A DNA stretch of 64,000 bases from Terrimesophilobacter sp038243605 (GCA_038243605.1 JBBSQX010000011.1:28905-92904), one strand, 5' to 3'; numbered from the stretch's first letter, positions 37,198 through 45,787 are shown. A program made the numbers and translations. The notes: generated by a model from the sequence alone, not told the origin.

Positions 37198-38271
37198 TCA
37201 TTCCTTCCTGCTGAGTTCGGCCTCAGAAACATCGATCGGTACCGCCCGGTTCTTACGACTCGCACCTAGCTCGAACGTGCGAACCAAGCCGCCAGGTCGG
37301 AAAGCAAGCATAAAGATCAGCAAGATCGCGAGCAGGATTTCGGTCATACCCACCGTTTCGAACGGAAGTATGCCGCTGAGGCTGAAGGAGTTCTCGAGTG
37401 CGCGAAGACCCTCGGTGGCGATAGTGACCAGCAAAACACCAACGGCCGTTCCTGTCACCGTTCGCGGGCCACCCACAATCAACATCGTCAGCACGATGAA
37501 CGTCTGGGTCATGTAGAACGAACCCGGCTGGAAGGAGGTGATGAAGTGCGCCCACAGTGCCCCCGACATCCCGCAGATGAACGCGGAGATGGTGAACGCA
37601 AGCCAGCGCGCCTTCACCACGTTGATGCCGATGGCGGATGCAGCATGAACGTTGTCACGAGATGCGCGCAACTTCATGCCAAGCGAGGACTCCTTGAACA
37701 GGAAGGCGACCACGAGAATCACCATCGCCCAGGTGACGGCTGTCCACAGGTCGGTGTATTTGAGCAAACCAAAGAGCGTACGCGGACCGTTCGTGATTTC
37801 ACTCCACTGCGAGAGCACGACGTGCACGATGACCAGCAGTGCGAACGATGCGATCGCGGATGCGGTGTCAGAGAGCCGCATTAAGGGGTAGCCAACAACG
37901 GCGGCAAAGATCGCCGCGATCAAGGCTCCACTCATCATGGCGGGAAGAAAACCCATCTCGATCCCGGCCAAGGCCGGGTAGAGGTCTGGCAGGGACATGG
38001 CCTTCGCCGACACCGGAATCGAGAACAGCGCCGATGCGTAGGCGCCGATCCCCATGAAGCCAACGTGGGCGAACGAGAGAAGACCCGAATTTCCCATGAA
38101 CATCTGAAGCCCGAGCACCATGATCAGGGTGATGAACATGACTGTCGCAATGCGATCCAGCAGCGGAATTCCCAGAAGCGAGGTGATTACGGCGATCAGA
38201 CCGAACCCGACAATCATCCCGATGAGAGGAATGAGCTTTCGGCCGGTGCCAGCGAAGGACGACATCTTCAT
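37198..38271 (-). CDS. Branched-chain amino acid/amide-type ABC permease (LivM-like)
   Basis: This 357-residue inner-membrane permease has about ten hydrophobic helices. It carries the LivM signature GNSGLLSFAHVGFMGIGAYASA near the N-terminal third and, in the second half, the cytoplasmic EAA-like loop around SLGMKLRASRDNVHAASAIG. It starts on the base that ends livH (TGATG) and runs seven bases past the chosen start of the amidase gene. Together with the LivH-like permease at 38271 it would form the channel of an importer for an amide or urea-like nitrogen compound, inferred from the operon partner fmdA. Confidence 0.9.
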   Translation of the reverse strand: MKMSSFAGTGRKLIPLIGMIVGFGLIAVITSLLGIPLLDRIATVMFITLIMVLGLQMFMGNSGLLSFAHVGFMGIGAYASALFSIPVSAKAMSLPDLYPALAGIEMGFLPAMMSGALIAAIFAAVVGYPLMRLSDTASAIASFALLVIVHVVLSQWSEITNGPRTLFGLLKYTDLWTAVTWAMVILVVAFLFKESSLGMKLRASRDNVHAASAIGINVVKARWLAFTISAFICGMSGALWAHFITSFQPGSFYMTQTFIVLTMLIVGGPRTVTGTAVGVLLVTIATEGLRALENSFSLSGILPFETVGMTEILLAILLIFMLAFRPGGLVRTFELGASRKNRAVPIDVSEAELSRKE

Positions 38272-39164
38272 CAGCCAATTCTTTCTGTCGCGAAGCGACC
38301 CTTGACGATGCCCTGTGGCCGAAACACCAGGACAAGGATGACCGCCGCGAAGATGACAGCATCGCGGAAGGCGAGCATCTCTTGTGGCAAGAGAAGTTGA
38401 AGCGCGATCGTCAGCGTGCCGAGGAAGAAGCCACCCACGATGGCACCGGAGAGGCTATTCATTCCACCCACAACGATCGCGATCAACGCGATGAGAAGCG
38501 GTGCCATACCGATTGTTGGGGAGACGGATCCAATCCGGCTGATCCAGAGGAACCCGGCGATGCCCGCCAGCACACCGCTGATCGCGAACGCAGAGACGAT
38601 CACACGATCTGCGCGCACTCCGAGCAGCTGCAGCATGCGGAAGTCATCGGATGCTGCGCGGAGCGTGATACCCAGGTGCGTCTTCTTCATCATCAGCAAC
38701 AACCCGAAGAGCGTGATGGCGCTGACCAGAATCACCACGATGTTCGATACGGAGATCTGCACGCCACCCAAGTCGAGTGTGGTGTGGAAGAACACCGGCA
38801 CGTCCACCGCGCGGGCTCGAGGCGATACGAACACCAGCGCTGAGTTTTGCAGCAGCGTGCTGACGGCGAAGGACGTGATCAGCATGGCGTTCATCGAGTC
38901 AGAGCGAACGGGGCGAAACGCCACCCGTTCCGTGATCACGCTAGCCAAGCCGGCCACCACAATCGCGATCACAATGATCATCGCCAGCGGCAACCATGTG
39001 CCCTGCAACACAAACCAGGTGTAGCCCGCCACCATAATCAATTCGCCGTATGCAAAGTTGACGAGTTTGAGGATGCCAAACACCATGATGAGTCCGAGCG
39101 CGAACAACGAGTACACGCTGCCGAGACTCAACGAGTTCAGAATGAACTGAAGGACGTCTTCCAC
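38271..39164 (-). CDS. Branched-chain amino acid/amide-type ABC permease (LivH-like)
   Basis: From the GTG at 39164 (GGAG seven bases upstream) the protein has 297 residues, the usual LivH length. It has about eight membrane helices and the LivH marker sequence LFALGLIMVFGILKLVNFAYGE near residue 20-40. The conserved cytoplasmic loop TLRAASDDFRMLQLLGV, which contacts the ATPase, is visible near residue 190. Its start lies one base after the livF stop and its stop overlaps livM. Operon context with an acetamidase/formamidase suggests an amide as substrate. Confidence 0.9.
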   Translation of the reverse strand: MEDVLQFILNSLSLGSVYSLFALGLIMVFGILKLVNFAYGELIMVAGYTWFVLQGTWLPLAMIIVIAIVVAGLASVITERVAFRPVRSDSMNAMLITSFAVSTLLQNSALVFVSPRARAVDVPVFFHTTLDLGGVQISVSNIVVILVSAITLFGLLLMMKKTHLGITLRAASDDFRMLQLLGVRADRVIVSAFAISGVLAGIAGFLWISRIGSVSPTIGMAPLLIALIAIVVGGMNSLSGAIVGGFFLGTLTIALQLLLPQEMLAFRDAVIFAAVILVLVFRPQGIVKGRFATERIG

Positions 39165-39165
39165 G

Positions 39166-39900
39166 TCAGTTCTCCGTTCCGGCCGACGGCATGCCACCGA
39201 GGTACGCCGCCGTGATGTCGATTGAGTTCATGATCTCCTGGGGGGTTCCGCTGGCCGTGAGGCTGCCAGTAGTGAGGACATAGGCACGATCAGCGAGCTC
39301 CAGCGCACGCGTCACGTTTTGCTCCACAAGAAGGATGGTGACTCCCTCTTCGTGGAGTTGCTGGATGATCTCGAACATTCGATCAACCAGTGTGGGAGAC
39401 AACCCCAACGATGGCTCGTCGAGCATGAGCAGTCGCGGTTGAGAGAGCAAAGCGCGGGCGATCGCCAGCTGCTGCTGCTCGCCGCCCGACAGGGTTCCTG
39501 CCCCCTGATGCTCCCGCTCCTTCAGGATGGGGAACCGCTCAAAGACGCGCTCGAGTTCCGCCGCTGCCGACTTCTTGTCACGCACTAGGTAGGAACCGAG
39601 TCGCAGGTTTTCCTCAATCGTGAGGCTCGGAAAGATGCCGCGATCTTCTGGCACGAGGGCGATCCCTCGGCGCGCGATCTCCACGCTACGCCGCGTATGG
39701 ATTGGCTTGCCGTCAAAGGTGATGGTGCCGGTGGCAGCCTTGTGCACCCCGGCAATGGCCGACAGTGTTGTGGTCTTGCCTGCGCCATTCGATCCGACCA
39801 GCGCGACAAGTTCACCCTGCTCTACTCGGAGGTCGAGCCCCTTGAGCGCGGTGATGGCCCCGTATCGAACGCTGACGTTGCTTAGTTCAAGGAGGCTCAT
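39166..39900 (-). CDS. ABC transporter ATP-binding protein (LivF-like)
   Basis: This is a 244-residue ATPase with Walker A GSNGAGKTT (near residue 36), a Q-loop region, signature LSGGEQQQLAIARALL, Walker B LLMLDEPSLGL and the switch His in the VEQN block typical of LivF (ILLVEQNVTRALELADRAYV). It is the second ATPase of the importer and overlaps livG by four bases (ATGA). It powers uptake of the nitrogen compound handled by fmdA, by inference. No unusual residues were noticed. Confidence 0.92.
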   Translation of the reverse strand: MSLLELSNVSVRYGAITALKGLDLRVEQGELVALVGSNGAGKTTTLSAIAGVHKAATGTITFDGKPIHTRRSVEIARRGIALVPEDRGIFPSLTIEENLRLGSYLVRDKKSAAAELERVFERFPILKEREHQGAGTLSGGEQQQLAIARALLSQPRLLMLDEPSLGLSPTLVDRMFEIIQQLHEEGVTILLVEQNVTRALELADRAYVLTTGSLTASGTPQEIMNSIDITAAYLGGMPSAGTEN

Positions 39901-40682
39901 GAACGCTCCGTCTTGTGAGTTTTGTTACCGGATTCAGTTCCCGCTGCAGCCTGGCTGCCCAGGTATGCCGCAACGACCGTCGGGTTGGCACGGATCTCAT
40001 CCGCAGTGCCCTCGGCGATGGTTTTGCCCTGGTTCAGCACGTGCAGTCGGTGGCACAGGCGCATGATCAAGTTCATGTCGTGGTCGATGATCAGCAGTCC
40101 GCAGCCGAACTTCTCCGGGATTGAGCTGAGCTGGCCGAGCAGGTGCTCGCTCTCTTCCTCATTGAGACCCGCCGCCGGTTCGTCGAGGAGAAGGTACTTG
40201 CACCCGGTGGCGAGCGACCTCAAAATTTCAACGATTCGCTTCTGACCGTAGGAAAGCGCATCCGCAGTGACGTCGCGAAGCTGCTCGATCTCGAACAGAG
40301 TAATGAGCTCGTTCGCGATCACGGTGGCTTTGCTGCGACGATTGCCTGCGCCGAGGGCTCCGAGTTGCACATTCTCAAAGACCGTCATCGTGCCGAACAA
40401 GCGCACTGTCTGAAATGTGCGCACGAGCCCGTGCTGCGCGATGCGACGGGGAGGGAACGCCGTAACGTCTTCCCCATCGATTCGCACAGAGCCAGCGTTA
40501 GGTTTCAACGCTCCAGCAAGCACGTTGACAAGAGTCGTCTTGCCAGACCCGTTGGGCCCGATCAAGCCGACGATCTCGTGCCTGCCGAGCGAGAGGCTCA
40601 CCTGATCTAGCGCCCTGAGGCCGGCAAAGTTCATCACTATGCCGTCAACAGCGAGCCTCTCGCTCTTCAGTACTTCACTCAT
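39897..40682 (-). CDS. ABC transporter ATP-binding protein (LivG-like)
   Basis: From the ATG at 40682, which overlaps the binding-protein stop (ATGA), this is a 261-residue LivG-type ATPase. Walker A is GPNGSGKTTLVN, the signature is LSYGQKRIVEIL, as usual in LivG, Walker B is LLLDEPAAGLN, and the switch region is LLIIDHDMNLIM. The LivG-specific insertion before the signature (AGNRRSKATVIANELITL) is present. It partners with LivF at 39166 to energise the amide-type importer. Confidence 0.92.
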   Translation of the reverse strand: MSEVLKSERLAVDGIVMNFAGLRALDQVSLSLGRHEIVGLIGPNGSGKTTLVNVLAGALKPNAGSVRIDGEDVTAFPPRRIAQHGLVRTFQTVRLFGTMTVFENVQLGALGAGNRRSKATVIANELITLFEIEQLRDVTADALSYGQKRIVEILRSLATGCKYLLLDEPAAGLNEEESEHLLGQLSSIPEKFGCGLLIIDHDMNLIMRLCHRLHVLNQGKTIAEGTADEIRANPTVVAAYLGSQAAAGTESGNKTHKTERS

Positions 40683-41890
40683 GCCGCGGGAACCCACTCA
40701 GGCTTGATCCAACCGTTGAATGTCGGAGCACCCTTGTCGAGGGAAACCAAGACTGCCTCTTTCTCGGGCTCATTTCCCTTCGCTGCGGACCAAGAAAGGT
40801 TTCCGGTGAGCAGTTCGAACTTGAGCGTGGTCATCTGCTCGGCGACGGCCGCACCGTCGGTCGAGCCGGCGGCTTCCATTGCCTTGGCAAGAACCATCAC
40901 AGTGTCGTAGCCGTTGGCAACGAGAGCGGTGTCGGGCTGTTCGCCGTACTTCTTCTCGTACAGTGCCAAGAACGCTGGCACCATGGGGTTGGCTTCTTCA
41001 CTCAAGTACGAGTGCGTCGCGTAGGTGACGTCGTTGCCGAACTCGGTGCCCAATACCTTGGCGAGCTCTGGGTCATCGTAGGAGTCGCCACCGAAGATCG
41101 GTGTCGTGATTCCTGCTGCACGAATGTCGCGGATGATCAGACCAAGGTCGGGCATGTAGCTCGACACAAAGATGACATCTGCTTGGCTGCCGGTGGCCTT
41201 GAGGCGCTGAAGCTGAGCGGAGAAGTTCTGATCGCCCTGGGTGTAGGTGTCCTGCCCAACGATCGTTCCGCCCTGGTGCTCCATCGACTGAATGAAGTAC
41301 TCACTCAATGAGGTCGTGTAGTCGATGAACGAGTCCGTGACGACGTAGGCGTTCTTCAGGCCACGCTCCTTGAAGGCCCACTCTGCCGCAGCCGCCCCCA
41401 TCGTGGTGTTCCACATGGAGAGGGTGAACTGCTTGTCACCGAGGGCAGCTGCACCGAAGAGAGGTGAGGATGCCCCAGGAGATATCCCGACGATGCCAGC
41501 GGCTTGAGCCGCTCGGCTTGCTGGGCCACCGAAGTCGAAGTCGGCCGGGGTGATGATTGCCGAAGCACCTTGCGCGACGAGCTGCTCACCGTTGTTGCCG
41601 ACAACGACCGGGTCGCTCTTGCCGTCGAGGTTGACGAGCTTCAGTTGCTTGCCAAGAACACCGCCGCTGGCGTTGAGTTCGTCTACGGCAAGTTGTGCAC
41701 CGCGGAGGATGGGCTCATCGAGCGGGGACTGGATGCCGGTGAGGCACAGCGAAGCTCCGATGATGATCTCGGTGCCGTTGCCTTGGGCTGCACCGCCAGT
41801 AGCTGGGCCACCGGCCGGGTTCGCACCGCAGGCGGTGAGCCCCATCGCAAGAATCGCAAGAGTTGCGACACCTAACACAGACTTTTTCAT
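40679..41890 (-). CDS. Lipoprotein substrate-binding protein of the amide-type ABC importer
   Basis: The protein has 403 residues from the ATG at 41890, with GAGGAG upstream. It has a lipoprotein signal with lipobox LTAC near residue 20, then a type I periplasmic-binding fold of the Leu/Ile/Val-urea class, with IIIGASLCLTGIQSPL, GAQLAVDELNASGGVLG and ISPGASSPLF blocks. It is the first gene of the importer-amidase operon and sits opposite a TetR regulator with a palindrome between them. Ligand identity cannot be read from sequence; the fmdA partner favours amides or urea-like compounds over amino acids. Confidence 0.9.
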   Translation of the reverse strand: MKKSVLGVATLAILAMGLTACGANPAGGPATGGAAQGNGTEIIIGASLCLTGIQSPLDEPILRGAQLAVDELNASGGVLGKQLKLVNLDGKSDPVVVGNNGEQLVAQGASAIITPADFDFGGPASRAAQAAGIVGISPGASSPLFGAAALGDKQFTLSMWNTTMGAAAAEWAFKERGLKNAYVVTDSFIDYTTSLSEYFIQSMEHQGGTIVGQDTYTQGDQNFSAQLQRLKATGSQADVIFVSSYMPDLGLIIRDIRAAGITTPIFGGDSYDDPELAKVLGTEFGNDVTYATHSYLSEEANPMVPAFLALYEKKYGEQPDTALVANGYDTVMVLAKAMEAAGSTDGAAVAEQMTTLKFELLTGNLSWSAAKGNEPEKEAVLVSLDKGAPTFNGWIKPEWVPAA

Positions 41891-41999
41891 GACTCTCCTC
41901 ATTGAGACCCTGCCAGCTCGACCAGTCGCGCACCTCGTGCGTGAGAGCAGAAGAGGGTTGGTGATTGTTAGTTGGTACCTTGGCAGATGTCAGCGACGT

Positions 42000-42015
42000 T
42001 GTCAACGCGTTGACA
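42000..42015. promoter_or_regulatory. Perfect 16-bp palindrome, likely TetR operator
   Basis: TGTCAACGCGTTGACA is its own reverse complement and lies between the importer operon and the divergent tetR gene. Each half contains TTGACA, so the site carries a consensus -35 box in both directions, and a bound repressor would block both promoters. Confidence 0.75.
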
Positions 42016-42037
42016 GTAACGATGACTGCGGTACAGT
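42010..42037 (+). promoter_or_regulatory. Possible TTGACA/TACAGT promoter toward tetR
   Basis: TTGACA at 42010-42015, a 16-base spacer and TACAGT at 42032-42037. The -35 is the right half of the palindrome. Confidence 0.4.
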
Positions 42038-42107
42038 GGAGCGGCAATCGCTGACGACCACCCGCTCGAGCTACTCGAGTAAGTGTCAAATTTACTTCGG
42101 ACGAGAA

Positions 42108-42113
42108 TAGGCT
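42108..42113 (+). promoter_or_regulatory. Leaderless -10 box for tetR
   Basis: TAGGCT is followed by exactly six bases and then the ATG at 42120, the TANNNT spacing of leaderless actinobacterial mRNAs. Confidence 0.5.
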
Positions 42114-42119
42114 GACCTC

Positions 42120-42800
42120 ATGGGGTTTGAGAGTGAAAGTCGGCGCCAGGTGCATCTTGACCGCAAAATCATTCTTGAGACGTCTCGCAAAATTTTTCAC
42201 GAAGACGGCCTGGGCGCATTGACTCTCCGTCGACTCGGCGAAGAACTCTCGGTCGACGCAACAGCGATGTATCGTCATTTTCGCAACAAGGGTGCCCTAC
42301 TCACGGCTCTCATTAATGAGTTGTTTCTTGCGATCCCCGAGCCTGACCCCGCGGGATCTTGGCGACAGAATCTGCGCGACCTTATGGCGGCATGGTGGCG
42401 TATTTATCGGCTCAATGAGGGTCTCGCGCAAGCGATGGCCGGCCAGCCCGATGATGAACCCCAGCTTTTTCACCTCACCGAGTGGACAATTCGCGAGTTG
42501 ATCAGAGCCGGTGTACCCGACTCCGAGATCGGCCTTTATCACCAGACGATCTACAGTCACACCGTCGGCAACGGGTTGGTCGCGGCCTTCTCCCCGTGGC
42601 TCACCACGGAGACACTGCGCAACGAGCAACGTCGGATCTACGCGGCGCTGGACCCACAACGATTCCCGAGCGCTGCCGCATCGGCACCAACGATCTACCC
42701 GGAGACCGAGGCGGCATTTTTGTTCAGCGTCGACCTGCTGCTTGATGCTATCGAGAGCCGCGCGTCTGCACACCACGAGAGCCGGTCATCGGGGAGTTGA
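42120..42800 (+). CDS. TetR/AcrR-family transcriptional regulator
   Basis: This 226-residue regulator has an N-terminal helix-turn-helix (about residues 18-60: LTLRRLGEELSVDATAMYRHF) and a C-terminal all-helical ligand domain of the TetR_C type. It is divergent from the amide-importer/amidase operon, and a perfect 16-bp palindrome lies 105 bases upstream. It is therefore likely to repress that operon and itself, with release by an amide or a breakdown product; this is inference. The ATG at 42120 lacks a Shine-Dalgarno sequence and fits a leaderless mRNA. Confidence 0.9.
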   Translation: MGFESESRRQVHLDRKIILETSRKIFHEDGLGALTLRRLGEELSVDATAMYRHFRNKGALLTALINELFLAIPEPDPAGSWRQNLRDLMAAWWRIYRLNEGLAQAMAGQPDDEPQLFHLTEWTIRELIRAGVPDSEIGLYHQTIYSHTVGNGLVAAFSPWLTTETLRNEQRRIYAALDPQRFPSAAASAPTIYPETEAAFLFSVDLLLDAIESRASAHHESRSSGS

Positions 42801-42824
42801 CCGGGCTTCGTCACCGGCCACGGC

Positions 42825-42830
42825 TATCGT
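42825..42830 (+). promoter_or_regulatory. Leaderless -10 box for sprT-like gene
   Basis: TATCGT is followed by six bases and then the GTG start at 42837. No Shine-Dalgarno sequence is present. Confidence 0.45.
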
Positions 42831-42836
42831 CGAATA

Positions 42837-43325
42837 GTGGCTGAACTGGATCGAGTGCGCGGGTGGGCGGATGCCCTCATCGTGCTGCACCTCGACCCTC
42901 TCGTGTGGTCCTTCGGCTTCGACTCCGCGAAGACCCGCGCTGGGCTCTGCGACTTTCAAGCGAAGCGCATCACCGTGTCGCGTTACCTCGCTACTCGTTT
43001 TGATGATGACGAAATTCACCAAGTACTGCTGCACGAGGTCGCTCACGCGATGGCGGGGCCACGCGTGGGGCACGGAGCCAAGTGGAAGTCGATCGCGAAC
43101 GAGATTGGGTACGTTGGCAGACGAACGCACGACGGTACTGTCGCCGACACTCTCGCACCATGGGTGGGCACATGCCCCCGCGGGCATGAGATGTTTCGGT
43201 ACCGCAAACCCACACGGCCGATGTCGTGCGGGCGCTGCTCACGCCGCTTCGACTTGGCGAACGCGATCGCGTGGGAGTACCGAGAGGTCACCCCGGCAAT
43301 GCGTCGGCGCGCCATCGCCAGTTAG
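42837..43325 (+). CDS. SprT-like zinc metalloprotease
   Basis: This 162-residue protein of the SprT/Spartan-like family starts at a GTG. The active-site helix HEVAHAMAG (HExxH) is near residue 66, with a further His in RVGHGAKW. A C-terminal zinc ribbon is formed by CPRGHEM...CGRCSRRF. Eukaryotic Spartan cleaves DNA-protein crosslinks; the bacterial role is not established. It starts 36 bases after tetR and is probably transcribed from its own leaderless promoter. Length is normal for the bacterial group. Confidence 0.85.
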   Translation: MAELDRVRGWADALIVLHLDPLVWSFGFDSAKTRAGLCDFQAKRITVSRYLATRFDDDEIHQVLLHEVAHAMAGPRVGHGAKWKSIANEIGYVGRRTHDGTVADTLAPWVGTCPRGHEMFRYRKPTRPMSCGRCSRRFDLANAIAWEYREVTPAMRRRAIAS

Positions 43326-43347
43326 TGAGAAGACGTCTGTAACTGGC

Positions 43348-43353
43348 TAGACT
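43348..43353 (+). promoter_or_regulatory. Leaderless -10 box for CGNR gene
   Basis: TAGACT is followed by six bases (ggttac) and then the ATG at 43360. The box lies inside an imperfect palindrome, gtaactgg-n5-ctggttac. Confidence 0.5.
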
Positions 43354-43359
43354 GGTTAC

Positions 43360-43956
43360 ATGAAGCGTGCCGCGGGCTCAGAACTCACCACAGGCCAATG
43401 GTTTGACTCCAACGAGGAAGCACGCTGGTGGTTCGACTCAGGTTCTGTGGCACTCGACTTCGCCAATACCGGAGCCTTGCCCGACAACACCGAGCAATTT
43501 CACGCCCCCTCTGACCTTGGTGCGTGGTTGCACGATCGACTCGACAACGTCGAGGCGGCCGTGAATGAACGCGAACTGAGCGACGCCCTGGGGCTTCGCT
43601 CCGCCATCGCGGCCCTCGCGCTCGGCGCAGTTCAGCGCCACTTTGCCGAGGCGGCCGAGATCGACGTTCTCAACCTGTTCGCCGCCATGCCGGACGTTCC
43701 TCCCGTACTCGACGGCGGATCCCGGCAAGCCGGTGCGAGCCGCGTGCGCGCCCAGCAAGCGCTCTCGAGTATCGGCCGGGAGGCCATCCGCATTCTTGAG
43801 GGCGAGACAGCGGATCGAATCAGGCAATGCTCAGCAGAGGACTGCAACCTCGTGTACCTCGACACCTCGCGCAGCGGCAACCGTCGCTGGTGCTCCATGC
43901 AGCGCTGCGGGAACCGCGCCAAGGTGCGGGCGCACCGGGCACGGGCTGCGCGCTAA
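43360..43956 (+). CDS. CGNR zinc-finger protein with ABATE domain
   Basis: This 198-residue protein has an N-terminal ABATE-type domain (SVALDFANTGALPD near residue 30; helical after residue 50). Its C-terminal CGNR zinc finger has the ligands CSAEDC and CSMQRCGNRAKVRAHRAR, a motif predicted to bind DNA and seen in many actinobacterial regulators of stress or metabolism. No direct targets can be read from context. It begins at an ATG without a ribosome binding site, next to a TAGACT box at leaderless spacing, inside an imperfect palindrome that may be an autoregulatory site. Confidence 0.9.
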   Translation: MKRAAGSELTTGQWFDSNEEARWWFDSGSVALDFANTGALPDNTEQFHAPSDLGAWLHDRLDNVEAAVNERELSDALGLRSAIAALALGAVQRHFAEAAEIDVLNLFAAMPDVPPVLDGGSRQAGASRVRAQQALSSIGREAIRILEGETADRIRQCSAEDCNLVYLDTSRSGNRRWCSMQRCGNRAKVRAHRARAAR

Positions 43957-43969
43957 CAAAGAACCGTCG

Positions 43970-44272
43970 CTACTCAGAGACCTTGACGTCTTTCCAGAAC
44001 GCGACATAACCGCTGTAGTCCTTGCCTACCCGGTCGAACGATGACGGAGTCGGGTGCGGGTAACTGAACGCCGCATCCTGCAGCGAACCGTCGCCATCCT
44101 TCACATTGAAGTATTGGCATTCACCCTTCCACGAGCAGGTGTACTGGGTCGGGCTCTCGGTGAGGAGTTCTGTCTTCACGCTCGACGGCGGAAAGTACCA
44201 GTTGCCTTCGATCGAAACGAGTTCGTCTTTGGCCGCCTCGGCGATGACGGTGCCGTTCAGTGTTGCCTTCAT
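43970..44272 (-). CDS. DUF427-family protein
   Basis: From the ATG at 44272 (AGGGAG seven bases upstream) this is a 100-residue single-domain protein of the DUF427 family. It has the family blocks NWYFPPSSV, TYTCSWKGECQYFNV-like CSWKGECQYF, and AAFSYPHPTP...YVAFWKDV. DUF427 proteins are small beta-barrels of unknown function, often in actinobacteria and fungi. It is convergent with the CGNR gene and lies 30 bases downstream of the ComB-like gene, with which it may form an operon. Confidence 0.88.
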   Translation of the reverse strand: MKATLNGTVIAEAAKDELVSIEGNWYFPPSSVKTELLTESPTQYTCSWKGECQYFNVKDGDGSLQDAAFSYPHPTPSSFDRVGKDYSGYVAFWKDVKVSE

Positions 44273-44302
44273 AATTTCTCCCTGTTGTTGCAAAATCCAA
44301 CC

Positions 44303-44854
44303 TCACACGGGGCGGCCGTATTCCTGCACAACGGGAACCTCGTCAGAGCTATCGATGCTCGCACGCGCCCCGAGGTTCGCGGGCGACCCGCTGCGCGCGG
44401 CATCCATCACCGACACCGAAGCGGTCAGTAGGTGACCAACTGCCGGCGCGAGCCCGGTGAATGCTGCGCACGCTGCGGCAGACTCTGGGGAGCAGTAGTC
44501 GAGGCCCTCGGATGCCAGGGCGTCGATAATCGACCCGGCAGCCAGTAGATCCTCTACTGTGAACCGCACACTGCCGTCACGCCGTCGATCCCCCACCGCG
44601 ACAACCGCAATCGTGACGCGTTCACCGCGCTCGGCCTGATGCGCGAGCACCCAACGCGCGACAGCGGTGCGGTTTCGGAAGTCACCGGCGATCACGACTG
44701 CAGGGGTCCCTAACGGTGCGGACGCATCGCGGTGCTCGAGCACATCGACAAGCACCACCACGTCAGCATCCGCGGCGATAGCGCGCAGGCCAGGTGCGCC
44801 CCAATCGAAGCGCACCTGAAAAATGCTCTGCTGCGAGGTCTCGGGAGTGGTCAC
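44303..44854 (-). CDS. 2-phosphosulfolactate phosphatase-like protein (ComB family)
   Basis: This 183-residue protein of the ComB family starts at a GTG. Family blocks are VVVLVDVLEHRDA, VIAGDFRNRTAVARWVL and the VGDRRRDGSVRFTVEDLLAAGSI stretch containing acidic metal-binding residues. True ComB dephosphorylates phosphosulfolactate in coenzyme M synthesis, which actinobacteria lack, so this homologue probably acts on another substrate. TAGCAT (44861-44866, minus) followed by six bases before the GTG fits a leaderless transcript. It is divergent from the NYN gene. Confidence 0.78.
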   Translation of the reverse strand: MTTPETSQQSIFQVRFDWGAPGLRAIAADADVVVLVDVLEHRDASAPLGTPAVVIAGDFRNRTAVARWVLAHQAERGERVTIAVVAVGDRRRDGSVRFTVEDLLAAGSIIDALASEGLDYCSPESAAACAAFTGLAPAVGHLLTASVSVMDAARSGSPANLGARASIDSSDEVPVVQEYGRPV

Positions 44855-44860
44855 GGATTC

Positions 44861-44866
44861 ATGCTA
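44861..44866 (-). promoter_or_regulatory. Leaderless -10 box for comB-like gene
   Basis: On the minus strand TAGCAT is followed by GAATCC and then GTG at 44854, exact TANNNT-N6-start spacing. Confidence 0.5.
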
Positions 44867-44884
44867 TTCCGAGGCGCGCCCCAT

Positions 44885-44924
44885 GAGCGTGACGTGTTAC
44901 GCCACGTTTCTTGTCAGGAGAAAC
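44885..44924. repeat. 40-bp repeat, copy A (left of NYN gene)
   Basis: gagcgtgacgtgttacgcca and the next 20 bases match copy B at 45827-45866 at 34 of 40 positions in the same orientation. The core can fold as cgtgacg-tgtta-cgccacg. The two copies bracket the broken NYN gene. Confidence 0.7.
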
Positions 44925-44975
44925 TGCTCTATCTCGAATCTCAGTGGTGCGTGCCACCATTGGCTTGTGTTCAAC

Positions 44976-45746
44976 ATGTTGAAGCGTCGTCGGCGCGTAC
45001 GCGTGGGCGTATACGTGGATGCCTTCAACCTCTATTACGGGGCCCGGGACCATTGTGGTCGAAACACCGCAGGGTGGCGGTGGCTCGACATCAAAACCCT
45101 CGTCGAAGACCAACTCGCGGAACACAGGAGCTGGGGCAGGGCCGAGATTTCACGAATCGTCTACTGCACAGCGATTCGCGAGAAGGATGGCGACGCAAGC
45201 TCCTCCAGAGATCAGAAGAGTTACATCGCTGCGCTCACCACTCAACCGCTCGTGCACGTTGAGTATGGACAATACAATCCGAAGTTTGGCAGGGGTGTCC
45301 TGGCGAAACCAAAGCCGGGCACGGGGTGAAGAGTTGAGCGAATCATTTCACCTGGGCAGCAGAACTTCCCGCCGGGAATACCCTTCGGAGAAGTGCGCGG
45401 GGCCGACGGCAACATGCATATCTCGATCCACTACGCCTCGTACGAAGAAAAGGGGTCGGACGTAAACCTCGCAAGCCATGTGCTCATCGACATTCTCGAA
45501 AAGCGAGTCGATGCGGCAGTCGTAATTTCCAATGACGGCGATCTACGTCACCCACTCGTATTCGCGAGAACACGAGTTCCTGTTGGTCTGATTAATCCCA
45601 GCCGCCGCCCGACATCCCAGATGTTGAAGGGTGAAATGTCGGATGGCGTAGGCGGTCACTGGTGGTCGCGACTAACGGCCATCGACTTCAAACAGAACCA
45701 GCTTCCGATGACCGTTGGGAACGAAACTCGACCGACAGGATGGTGA
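44976..45746 (+). pseudogene. NYN-domain (PIN-like) RNase-type protein interrupted by an in-frame TGA
   Basis: The frame from the ATG at 44976 begins MLKRRRRVRVGVYVDAFNLYYG, with the catalytic-type Asp and Asn of NYN/LabA-like nucleases. It reaches a TGA at 45327-45329. The same frame then continues open for 138 codons and contains the second half of the domain: SYEEKGSDVNLASHVLIDIL and AAVVISNDGDLRHPL, with the conserved acidic residues. One substitution, not a frameshift, therefore splits the protein (about 117 plus 138 residues). The region next to the stop (AKPKPGTG, then RVERIISPGQQNFPPGIP) is unlike typical family members, so decay may be real. Restarting at the GTG at 45393 could yield a C-terminal fragment. 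It is bracketed by two 40-bp repeats. Confidence 0.75.
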
Positions 45747-45787
45747 TTGTCGTACATCCGAAGTAAGATAGCCCCATACAACCTAGT

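Noticed and set aside
37192..37201. Upstream ATG for the amidase
   Set aside because: The AGGAAGGA site directly abuts that ATG; spacing to the ATG at 37192 is better, though not decisive.
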